From Congeria kusceri (lineage: Eukaryota; Mollusca; Bivalvia; Myida; Dreissenidae), in NCBI GenBank assembly GCA_027627225.1, contig CM051032.1, forward strand, positions 61,502,137 through 61,566,136: DNA of 64,000 nucleotides. The letters run 5' to 3'. Below are positions 48,579 through 57,560 of this stretch, piece by piece. The notes under the pieces were generated by a model that was given only the letters and a program-made list of their open reading frames with translations, made no database searches and had not been told where the DNA came from. Made by a program: the position numbers and the translations under genes. Within the stretch, counting starts at the first letter, position 1, and each line of letters opens with the position of its first letter.

Positions 48579-49113
48579 GTCAGGTACGTTAAACAGTTTT
48601 CCTGCTGTAATATACGATTCTTATATCGCATAGTTGTATCTTTTACTTCGTCATAAAACACCCAAATAAGTGTTTTAGCTAACTTAAAAACAATACCATT
48701 GGTCTTTATTAATCCGTATTCAAATATAATTATTTTAATTTCCGTCAAGTACGTTAATTGTCATGAACGTGTAACAAACCAAGTTTAAACACTTTAAAGC
48801 CTGTTTACATAAGTTCTAATGATAGAATCTTACACATGCGCATACGACGTAATTATAACATCCGCAGGAAGCATGTGTTTAGCGATGTTTACATTGCGGG
48901 AGTAGTTTAAATATTGAAAAAGAACCTTGTGGTTTTATCCATCTACATCGAGGTAAGTTAAATATATTTTTTTCATTTAATTTGCATTTTATCAAAGTTA
49001 TAATATTAATGAAATTAACTGAGAATGAAATTGTAGATTATTTGAAAATATAAAGCAGAAATGTCCTATTACTTTCAGTACACGTACCTGATACATTTGT
49101 TAACGTACCTGAC
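48579..49113. promoter_or_regulatory. 5' subterminal motif cluster (GTCAGGTACGTTAA)
   Basis: Plus-strand copies at 48579 (GTCAGGTACGTTAAA) and 48744 (GTCAAGTACGTTAA). Minus-strand copies at 49081 (CACGTACCTGATA) and 49100-49113 (TTAACGTACCTGAC). They are probably transposase-binding sites, as subterminal repeats are in other DNA transposons. This is inference. Confidence 0.6.
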
Positions 49114-49127
49114 ATTTTCTTTTTCAG
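48953..49127 (+). other. 5' UTR intron of the transposase gene
   Basis: Donor GAG/GTAAGTT at 48953, acceptor TTTTCTTTTTCAG ending 49127. It removes the in-frame upstream ATG at 49061 and leaves ATG at 49136 as the first codon. Confidence 0.6.
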
Positions 49128-49135
49128 TTGAAATA

Positions 49136-51775
49136 ATGGGGAAAACGAGGGCTGAGTATCAAAAAGAGTATCGGGAAAGGAAGAAAAAGAATGATAAAGA
49201 CTATTTAAAGAAAGAACAACAACGAACAAAGCGTTATAAACAGCCTATTGGAGCATTAAATGAAGACCAACAGCAACAACTTCGAGAGAAAAACAGAATA
49301 TGGAAAATGATAAGTAGAGACAAAAAGAGACTCAAATTACAAGAAGAAGAGAAAAATGATAGCATACCATGCAATACAGAAAACCAAACTGAAAATTCGA
49401 ACGGCGAACAGGGCTCAATCAGTACCCGTACCATGTCAGATTGTTTAACAGTAAAGTTAGACTTTAAACCAAGAGAAAGATCACAAAAAAGATCCAAGGC
49501 ATTAAGAACAGCCTCCCGAACTATTCAAACTTTGGAAGCTAAGTTGAAAGCAAAGTTAAGAGAGAACAAAAAGCTACGCAAGAGAAATGAAAGACTTAGA
49601 GCAAAGCAAATGAAGTATGATAACACCGAAAGTACAAGTTCCGAGATGAGTAAAAAGCCTTGTACACCCAAGTCCAAAGCCAATGCGGAAATTCGGGATC
49701 TAGGTTTGACACCCAACAATGTCCCTAAAAGTGTGAAAAGGAAATTAGTAATGGCTAATGCTATGATAGCTGAAGTAGAAATGTCGAACCAGAAGAACAA
49801 AACTCAGAAGCAGAGACGTGTTCTTGCAAATATTGTGAGCGGCAATATCCTTAAGAAGTACAAATGTATTTCCACGCTAAGTAAAGAAACAGGGATTTCG
49901 AGAAAAGTACTAGGACGGGCCAATGCAAAGGGATTGACGGCTATTCCAAAGAGAAGAAAGGTCCTGGAAAGAGAAAGAATTAAAAGAGAGGTGATCAACT
50001 TCATGGAGCGAGACGACGTCAGTGTGAATATGCCCGGGAAGAACGATTGCAAGAATGATAAGACAGGGGTGAAGGGTGAAAAGAAACAGATACGAGTGCT
50101 AACAGACTATCTGTCAAATTTATATGAAAAGTTCTGTGCTGAAAACCCACATACCAAGGTATCAAAATCGGTTTTTTGTCGCTTGCGTCCTGACTATATA
50201 CTTTTGACAAAGCTGATAACCAGAAATACATGTCTATGCAGCAAACATCAAAATTTCGCTATGAAATTAAAAAGCATTCGCTCTGTAGGAATTGATATTT
50301 CACCAAACCCAGAAACGGTTAGCAAGAAAGTATCTGAACGGGACATGACAGATATGCTAAGCAATCAAATACAGGATGACACAGAAGTCGAGTTTGAGGA
50401 GTGGAAACGCGTAGAAATAGAGGGTAAGAAGAAAATGAAAATAGTTAAATCCAAGTACACGAAAGCAGAGTATATCAAACATACACAACTGCAGTTCCGA
50501 GATTTTTTACAGCATGTTTCTAGGGTGAAGACGCAATATACTGCCATAAGAAATCTAAAAGCCCACTTGCCAATAAATGAAATATTGATCCATATGGATT
50601 TTGCAGAAAATTTCACATGCAGCAACGCCGACGAAGTTCAAAGCGCTTATTGGAACAGCACAGGAGTTACACTGCACCCGGTAGTTGCTTACTATAAGGA
50701 AGATGAAGAGCTGAAACACAAGAATTTGATTTTTGTTTCTGATGTCACAAACCATAATTCCACAGCGGTGGTCACGATCTTGAAAAAAATAGTCCCTGAC
50801 ATGAAAGCACTTGTGCCTGACTTGAAAACTATTCATTATTGGACCGATAGCCCCTCATCTCAATATAGGAATAAGTACATTTTTGATATAATTTGCCATC
50901 ACACTGAGATCTTTGGAACTGAGGCCAAGTGGAACTATTTTGAGGCGGGTCACGGTAAGGGCCCCTGTGACGGGTTGGGGGGTGTGGCAAAACGACAAGC
51001 TATGGAAGCATGCAAACAAGGAAAAGTCACAATCCAGGATGCGAAAGATTTTTTCAACTGGGCCTCTAAATCAAAGAAAAGCATCGAGTATGTGTTCTAT
51101 AATGGAACTGAGTATGAAACCACAGCCAAAGAACTCGAGATGAAAAACCCGAAACCTGTTTCGGGAACCATGAAGTTGCATGCGTTATTTGCTGCACACA
51201 ATCAGTTATATACCGCCGAGGTCTCGTGTTACTGTGACGCCTGTTTAAAAGGCGAATACTGTGGACACTGGAAAATAGACAATTTACCAGAAAAACACAA
51301 TGTAAGTAACGAAGCCAGCACACGCGAATGTTCACTAAAACGGAAGTCGATACATCATGAACGAAATGTCGATGAAAACAGAAACAAAGTACAGAAGCTA
51401 AACGTACCTGAAACGTGCGCAGTCGGAAATGGCTCTTCACAAATCGCAGATGAAAATGTGTTGCCCAAAGTCTCAGATGAAAATGAATCCCCATCGATCA
51501 AACCAGTCAAAGACGCATACTATCTTGTAAATTGGGATGATATCGTCTACCCAGGGAAAGTTCTCAAGGTTGATGATGATAAACAGGAGGCGACAGTTTT
51601 ATTCATGGAGGAAGCTCGACGGAAAGGGGATTTGAAACTGTTTAAGTGGCCGTTAAGAGATGACGTACAAAAAGTTGAATTCGAACAGTTTGTACGTGAA
51701 ATCCAAGAGCCAACTGCTTGCAGCAAAAGCAAAAGGCAGTTTAAACTTGAAGATGCCGATTACACGTTTTTTTGA
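49136..51775 (+). CDS. DDE-type transposase, 879 aa, intact
   Basis: The start at 49136 (MGKTRAEYQKEYRERKKKN) was chosen because a good acceptor ends 9 bases before it and the upstream 25 codons are hydrophobic and unlike the rest. The N-terminal half is basic and helical (RER/KKK-rich, residues 1-200). A DDE core follows: D488 in HMDFAENF, D571 in YWTDSPSSQYRNK, E603 in WNYFEAGHGKGPCDGLGG. A Cys cluster follows, C698-x-C700-x2-C703-x5-C709-x-H711, probably zinc binding. Residues about 793-865 form a Tudor/SH3-like segment (YYLVNWDDIVYPGKVL), which might bind chromatin. This family is common as uncharacterised proteins in molluscs and cnidarians (from memory). No stop or frameshift occurs in 2.6 kb. 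Catalytic roles are inferred from motif order. Confidence 0.85.
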   Translation: MGKTRAEYQKEYRERKKKNDKDYLKKEQQRTKRYKQPIGALNEDQQQQLREKNRIWKMISRDKKRLKLQEEEKNDSIPCNTENQTENSNGEQGSISTRTMSDCLTVKLDFKPRERSQKRSKALRTASRTIQTLEAKLKAKLRENKKLRKRNERLRAKQMKYDNTESTSSEMSKKPCTPKSKANAEIRDLGLTPNNVPKSVKRKLVMANAMIAEVEMSNQKNKTQKQRRVLANIVSGNILKKYKCISTLSKETGISRKVLGRANAKGLTAIPKRRKVLERERIKREVINFMERDDVSVNMPGKNDCKNDKTGVKGEKKQIRVLTDYLSNLYEKFCAENPHTKVSKSVFCRLRPDYILLTKLITRNTCLCSKHQNFAMKLKSIRSVGIDISPNPETVSKKVSERDMTDMLSNQIQDDTEVEFEEWKRVEIEGKKKMKIVKSKYTKAEYIKHTQLQFRDFLQHVSRVKTQYTAIRNLKAHLPINEILIHMDFAENFTCSNADEVQSAYWNSTGVTLHPVVAYYKEDEELKHKNLIFVSDVTNHNSTAVVTILKKIVPDMKALVPDLKTIHYWTDSPSSQYRNKYIFDIICHHTEIFGTEAKWNYFEAGHGKGPCDGLGGVAKRQAMEACKQGKVTIQDAKDFFNWASKSKKSIEYVFYNGTEYETTAKELEMKNPKPVSGTMKLHALFAAHNQLYTAEVSCYCDACLKGEYCGHWKIDNLPEKHNVSNEASTRECSLKRKSIHHERNVDENRNKVQKLNVPETCAVGNGSSQIADENVLPKVSDENESPSIKPVKDAYYLVNWDDIVYPGKVLKVDDDKQEATVLFMEEARRKGDLKLFKWPLRDDVQKVEFEQFVREIQEPTACSKSKRQFKLEDADYTFF

Positions 51776-51862
51776 CACCACTTTCAATAGCCAATTGCTT
51801 GTAGCAAAAGCAAAAGGCAGATTAAACTTGAAGATGCCGATTGCACGTTTTCTGACACCAGT
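51700..51862 (+). repeat. 82-bp tandem duplication across the transposase stop
   Basis: The last coding bases (AACTGCTTGCAGCAAAAGCA to GACACCA) are repeated immediately downstream as AATTGCTTGTAGCAAAAGCA to GACACCA. The second copy lies in the 3' UTR and has diverged at only a few bases. Confidence 0.8.
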
Positions 51863-51902
51863 TTAGTTTGTTTTGTGTTAATTGATTGTTTTGACAAAAA
51901 GT

Positions 51903-52620
51903 GTCAGGTACGTGGACTCGAAAATAGTTCTAAGAAGTACGTATATAAACTACTGTAGAACTCATAAATGGTTTTGTTTATTAAATGTGAACGTTTTAAT
52001 CATAATGTTTGTTATTTGAAAATGTAAACGTATTTGACTTAGTTGTAATTGCACGTTGTCTATAGGAACGAAATAGACTTGTCAAGTACGTTAAGAGTTC
52101 TTTAAATCTATGTTTTTCCGTGTTTGTAAAGATTTTTCAAGTTCAGCTTTTAGATTTTTATCATTTTCGTATAAAACATGTGTATCAATGAAACGAATTA
52201 GGCATGCTTATAAAGATTCTTTGAATTGTACGTATGTACGTTTGATGGTCAGGTACGTTAAAAATACCAAGGTTGTTAACATACTTGATTTTGGCTGAGA
52301 TATTATTTTTTCCTTGTAAGAAATGATGTTTTCGTAAAAATGTATGTTTGAATTTGATTTTTAAACCAACGTTGTACATTTATATAATCCTTTTAATGAT
52401 CAGCATGATTTAACAAACACACCTTTTTAAAACTATCGATGATTTTGTTAAGTAATTTTAGAAAAATGATGACAAAAATTCAAATGATTATCAAAAAATG
52501 AAATAACAGTCGGGAATCTGTTTAGCACACATTACCACATTTAATGATAAATAATAATTGAAACTGTGCGAGTTTATTTCAATGTATTGATGTGTTAAAA
52601 TGAATATAACGTACCTGACA
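51903..52620. promoter_or_regulatory. 3' subterminal motif cluster (GTCAGGTACGTTAA)
   Basis: Plus-strand copies at 51903 (GTCAGGTACGTGG), 52081 (GTCAAGTACGTTAA) and 52248 (GTCAGGTACGTTAAA); a minus-strand copy at 52607-52620 (AACGTACCTGACA). It matches the cluster at the other end. Confidence 0.6.
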
Positions 52621-52725
52621 TTGGAATATCAGTGTGTCAATGATTATGCAAATATTATGAAAATCGGATATTTCTAGGTGACCCCGTTGTTATTTTATGT
52701 ACGGTTTGGTGTTCAAGTTGATTTT

Positions 52726-52731
52726 AATAAA
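52726..52731 (+). terminator. Polyadenylation signal of the transposase gene
   Basis: AATAAA 77 bases inside the right end, followed by a T/G-rich stretch. It suits a transcript ending within the element. Confidence 0.45.
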
Positions 52732-52778
52732 GTTTATGGTTCAGTTGCTTTGTTTTAATTTTCCAACATTTGTCTATG

Positions 52779-52808
52779 TGAAAATGTCCCTTTAACTGGG
52801 ATTCAGTG
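52779..52808 (-). repeat. Right terminal inverted repeat
   Basis: Ends AAAATGTCCCTTTAACTGGG and ATTCAGTG, the inverse of the left end at 27 of 30 positions. TTAT follows. Confidence 0.9.
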
Positions 52809-54059
52809 TTATGTCAACACTAGTGAGCACTGCAAAAAAAAACTAACATATTAAATGTCACGGTGAAATCAAGTGACTATCAGGAATATATTTGGTTTCT
52901 TTGGTTATCTTCAACAAAATAAGAAATCCTATTTGTTTACAACCGGAAGTTGATGCCGATCGATTGAAAAACGCAGTGACTGAAGTCTAAAGAATTTCGA
53001 TTTAGATTGTCAGGAAATGGATACAAGCAAAATATAGTATATGAAAACTTTCAGATAAATGTATGATACGTATGTATGTATATGTTTCCAGTGCGGTTTT
53101 CACATAAACAACTAATAACTTGAAATATAACATACCAACCTATTCTCAAAACATTACATCAAATGTGTATTACCATACGCATGCGCACACACAACATAGT
53201 TTGATTTACGTTTGGCGCTAAAACATTCGCCCTGACTACCATTCGAACCTTTCTTATTCTCTTGTTTAGAATGATTATATTTTAGTATGTACTTTACAAA
53301 TTGTATGCAGACATGAAATAGTATTCATATTTAATATGGCATAGTGTTGTTGGTAATTTAATTTTTTAAGCAGAAATACACTCAACAAGAGCTTTTCATG
53401 TACCCACTACGCTCACCTTCATTCTCAAAAGGATTAAAGCATAGGAACACGCATGATCAAATGGGTAATTTTGAAACATAAAGCACAGGTAATAAACATA
53501 AAACAAGAGGACCATGATGGCCCTAGGTCGCTCACCTCAGTGTAAAGCATCATAATGGCTTTGAAGAAGAAGATTGTTTGAGATTTCAATAAAGCCATAT
53601 AAGGAAAACTGTCCCGCCCCCTGGCAGCCATATTTTTTAACAAATCGCGAAAAGAGGCTAGTGTATATGTACATGAATGCTCTGGACAGTTTGTTGCGAT
53701 CTTGCTATATCGCGATCCATGGACCCCGCGAATTGCGATATAACGATTTGCAGAATACCAAAGAAAATACTGTCACGGTATCGTTAAACTTGTGAAACAC
53801 GTGCACGGAGTAAAATGAGTGTAAACACAGAATACTGTTTGAGCGCCTAATTTGTGCTAATTCAGGTGACGAGTATTAGGTTAATGTTAGCGAGCTCTAC
53901 TAGTCTTTGTGCCCAATGCTATGCAAGTCTATCTTCTAAAACAAGTAAACAAGCCTATCCATATCTATGTTTACAATGACATGGGCTAGCTGGACCTGGA
54001 TTTTATGGTCATATCCCATACATTGTAACTCAGTTTGTACTCAAGTTATTAAATAGACA

Positions 54060-54640
54060 GCATTTTTTTAATTTTTAGTAATGGTGCCCTTGACCACAAC
54101 CACCCCAGATGCAACCTCAAGCGAGGCATCTAGGTATGAAGTTTTATTACAACAGCAATTTTTGTTCTCATGTTATTGTTCAGAAACCAAAAGTTGGTAC
54201 TGCTGTCAAGTCTGTCAGCCCACATGCCCAACGACATACCCCGATCTAATAACCACAAATTTTCATTTGGTTAAAAATGGCTATCTACAGTACTTTTTAT
54301 AACTTCATCTGTAAAGTAATTAAATGATAATGCAAAATTTGGAAGACTTGATGCCATAATTACTGCAATTTGACTTTTTTCTATGATTTTTTTTTTTTAG
54401 CATAATACCTGCTTATGTTCAATTTTCAACACTTTTTCCTGATGCAAAAAAACAACAACAATTAATTAAAATGCAATATCTTACCATTGCCCTCTATAAT
54501 CACACAAAGTTTCATAAACCTAGCTTTTGTATTTATAGAGTTATTGCAGGACCAAACTTTTATTGCACAGACAGACATAAAGACAGAAACATAGATGGAG
54601 GGTGTCCCATCCGATCATGCAACCAGTAGTGGACAAATAA
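54060..54640 (+). repeat. Dispersed repeat inside the interrupted array
   Basis: A stretch running from TAATGGTGCCCTTGACCACA to CAGACAGACATAAAGACAGA and GGAGGGTGTCCCATCC. The style is that of a dispersed repeat with a gacagacagac-type tail. The 73-codon frame at 54081 is not a gene. Confidence 0.35.
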
Positions 54641-55044
54641 CTTTCAATTCAAACTCTTTATTAATATCAGTGACATATAAATATTAAATTTCTAGGCACA
54701 TGACTAACTTGTGAAAAACTGAAAATAGTTCTCTGAAACAGAACCTTTCGAACACAGAACCCAGTTTATATTATGCCTTGGAAGAATCATCTGCAAATAT
54801 TCCATCGTTATCGATAGTGCAGTTGACTTAATTGTCTAGAGAGCTGCTTAACCACAGGCCAAGTTCATTGGGCCACATGAGGATAAATAGGTCAGTTGGA
54901 GAAAGTTATACAATTCCTGACATAACATGTATGTAGGATAGCAGGTCAAATAAGATTCACGTAAACTGTTGCTCTGGTTTTTGTGTTCCTCCCTGATGTG
55001 ATTCTCTGGAGATTATCATGGTTGTTGTTTATGTTCATGCCTCA

Positions 55045-55147
55045 TCACCACTACATCATCATCATCATGATCGCCATCATCATTATCATCATCATCGTCA
55101 TCGTCGTCATCATCATCACCACCATCATCATCATCATCATCATCAAA
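55045..55147 (+). repeat. CAT/ATC trinucleotide microsatellite
   Basis: An imperfect (CAT)n run of about 100 bp. The apparent poly-His frame derives from it. Confidence 0.92.
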
Positions 55148-55274
55148 AACACCAAAATCACAGTATCATAAGCATCGTAGCCTTCATCATTTTAATATGT
55201 ATAGTAATCTTAAAAAATAAGCAACATCAACAACAGCTCCAGCAATTTAAACCGAGGTCTTATAGGCTACATTT

Positions 55275-55425
55275 ATAAACATTTACCTGACCTACCCTAA
55301 AAAATGCCCAGTCCATTGAACATTTTTATTAAGTTTGTCAGATATTTTGTTGTTTTATTTTTTTCAATAATTAAATTGTTTTGGTTAATTAAGTGTTTTG
55401 TTCTGATAGCATCCACTTTACAAGG
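55275..55425 (+). repeat. Truncated copy of the MITE at 44364-44686
   Basis: Shares TACCTGACCTACCCTAAAAA and GTCAGATATTTTGTTGTTTTA and the TAGCATCCACTTTAC boundary, but lacks the left TIR. Confidence 0.6.
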
Positions 55426-57119
55426 AATTTGGTAGAGGGTCACCAAAGGAACATTTATATGAAATTAGTTTGAAATCCAGCCAGTGGTTTTAGATTAGAA
55501 GATCTTTAAAGTTTTCAATATATCCATATAAAGAAAACTGCCCCGCCCCCTGGCGACCATGTTTTTACGAATCAAAATGATTTCAAGGACTTTGGTAGAG
55601 GGTCACCCAAGGAATGTTTCTGTGAAATTATTTTGAAATCCAGCCAGTGGTCTCAGACGAAATGATTTTTTTTAAGTTTTCAGGAAAACCATATCAGAAA
55701 AACTGCCCTGCCCCCTATATAGCGGCCATGTTTTTTAACAAATCAAATGATTTGAAGGAATTTGGTAGAGGTTGAAATCCAGCCAGTGGTTTCAGACTAG
55801 AAGATTTTTAAAGTTTACAATATAACCATATACGGAAAACTGCCCCGACCCCTGGCAGCCATGTTTTTCAAATCAAAATGATTTGAAGGAATTTGTTAGA
55901 GGGTCACCCAAGAAACTTTTCTGTGAAATTATTTTGAAAAATCTGTGAAATTATTTTGAAATCCAGCCAGTGGTTTCAGACTAGAAGATTTTTAAAGTTT
56001 TCCATATAGTTATATAAGGAAAATTGCCCCGCCCCCCTGGTGGCCATGTTTTTTAACGAATCAAAATGATTTCAAGGAATTTGGTAGAGGATCACCCAAA
56101 TAACATTTCTGTGAAATTATGTTGAAATCCAGCCAGTGGTTTTAGACAAGAAGATTTTTAAAGATTTCAAATTAGCCATACAACGAAAACTGCCCCGCCC
56201 CTGGCGGTCATGTTTTTTAACGAATCAAAATGATTTGAAGGAAGTTGGTAGAGGATCACACAAGGAGCATTTCTGTTAAAACTATTTTCAAATCCAGCCA
56301 GTGGTTTCTGACAAGAAGATTTTTTTACAGTTTTCCAGTTTTTAAGAGGTTGGTTGCCATGGCAACCAGAATTTTCAATATATTTTAATAAATTGAAGGA
56401 ATTTGGTAAAGGACCATTCCAGGAACATTCCGGCCAAGTTAGGTCAAAATCCACCCAGTGGTTTCGGAGAAGAAGTTGTTTGAAGTAAAATGTTGACGAC
56501 GGACAACGTACAAAGGAAGCTGGACTCACACTGACCACAATAGCTCACCCTAGAGCACTTCGTGCTCAGATGAGCTAAAACGAGTCCCCAAACTACAAGC
56601 CCTTAGTTATATATACCATACAAGCAGCAAGTAGCATGGTGCACTCTAAATAGTGTTAAAATATTTCTCAATTAAGGATAATATGTAAAAAAAAGTGTAG
56701 AAGTATTTTTCAGTTAAGGAGAAATAATAAATCAGCTTCAAAAATCAAACAGAGTAGAGTCTCATGTACTAAGCTAAGTTACAGTGCAAATAAGGCTACG
56801 CACAGCTTACAATTTATTTGTTACATTCAATTGAGATTGACAATGATCTAAAGGCACTTTCGTATAATCACACGCCTTAATTACATCAATACATTAAAAC
56901 CGTTGACTTAATATTTATGTACACTGATAATTTTATATGCTTTGATTATGATGTAATTACTTGTAGGTGGTTTTCGTACCTGATGAAGTTTCAATGTATC
57001 AGAAAAAGCTTGCATTTTGCCAGACGATCCCATTGAATACCGTAGAGTTTAATTTTTTTAATTCCAATAATATGCAGAATTACTTTATTAAAGTAAAATC
57101 AATACATATTGAACACAAT

Positions 57120-57560
57120 GTCTTGTTATTGTCAACTCTTTACCAATATGTCAACTCCGTTACGATTTTTGTAACGGAGTTGACCGTAACGGAGTTGACA
57201 TTCTAAAACTTTTTTCCACACAGCCATTTTGTTTTTGAGCATTTTGTAATCAAACAGTCATTAATGTGTTTGGAACGTCAATCTGCTAATAAACTGGTGC
57301 TTTTTATCAACAATAAATTCAATAGTTTTATGAAAACACATGAACGGAGTTGACCAAGTTTTTTTTATATGCATGCAACTGCTGACAAACGGGCATATTT
57401 TTGTCATTCTTCCTTATACCAACCGCATCAACATCTTAATTTAAATTTTCGCGCTTAAAACGTTTGTGTATATGACATCATCGCTTGTTGTGTAAAAAGG
57501 GACATAATCATTACTTTCATGAATTATGGAGTGGTAACGGAGTTGACAGATGAACATCGG
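57120..57560. repeat. Cluster of GTAACGGAGTTGAC motifs
   Basis: GTCAACTCCGTTAC at 57150 is inverted as GTAACGGAGTTGAC at 57171 and repeated directly at 57185. Single copies are near 57351 and 57535. Surrounding sequence is AT-rich and non-coding. Confidence 0.7.

Larger units (their letters stand above)
47997..52812 (+). mobile_element. Autonomous-looking DNA transposon, 4,808 bp, TTAT target duplication
   Basis: The element is 48001-52808. The 30-bp TIRs start CACTGAAT and share AAAGGGACATTTTCA, with 27 of 30 positions equal. TTAT precedes and follows it. The empty site survives in the paralogous block at 6489-6492 (CTTTATTTCAACAC). It encodes one intact long frame (49136-51775), a 5' UTR intron and an AATAAA at 52726. 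Repeats of GTCAGGTACGTTAA stud both subterminal regions. A 4-bp duplication with CAC..GTG ends is compatible with Sola- or Chapaev/CMC-like groups. I cannot settle the superfamily without a search. Confidence 0.9.
46785..53460. repeat. Segmental duplication, copy 2 proximal part
   Basis: Aligns in direct orientation to 3110-7155 but lacks 3657-5785 and contains the 4.8-kb transposon at 48001-52808. It carries a duplicate of gene X exon 1. Left of 46785 similarity to gene X introns and exons stops. Confidence 0.87.
53500..56580 (-). repeat. Head-monomer-tail repeat element, minus strand, 3.1 kb with insertions
   Basis: The tail (minus) GGCCATCATGGTCCTCTTGTT is at 53500-53522; the head (minus) TTTTAGCTCATCTGAGCACG is at 56560-56580. 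Seven monomers of about 165 bp carry CCAGCCAGTGGT at 55477, 55640, 55779, 55963, 56129, 56294 and 56451. The interval 53700-55430 interrupts the array with other repeats. It shares head and tail with 23397-24708. Confidence 0.7.

Noticed and set aside
49061..49135. Upstream ATG extending the transposase by 25 residues
   Set aside because: Lies in a predicted 5' UTR intron ending in TTTTTCAG at 49127; the added residues are hydrophobic and unlike the basic N-terminus.
49234..51732. Several 60-140 codon minus-strand frames
   Set aside because: Antisense shadows of the intact transposase frame.
55018..55278. Histidine-rich protein
   Set aside because: Produced by a CAT microsatellite; another frame gives poly-Ile.
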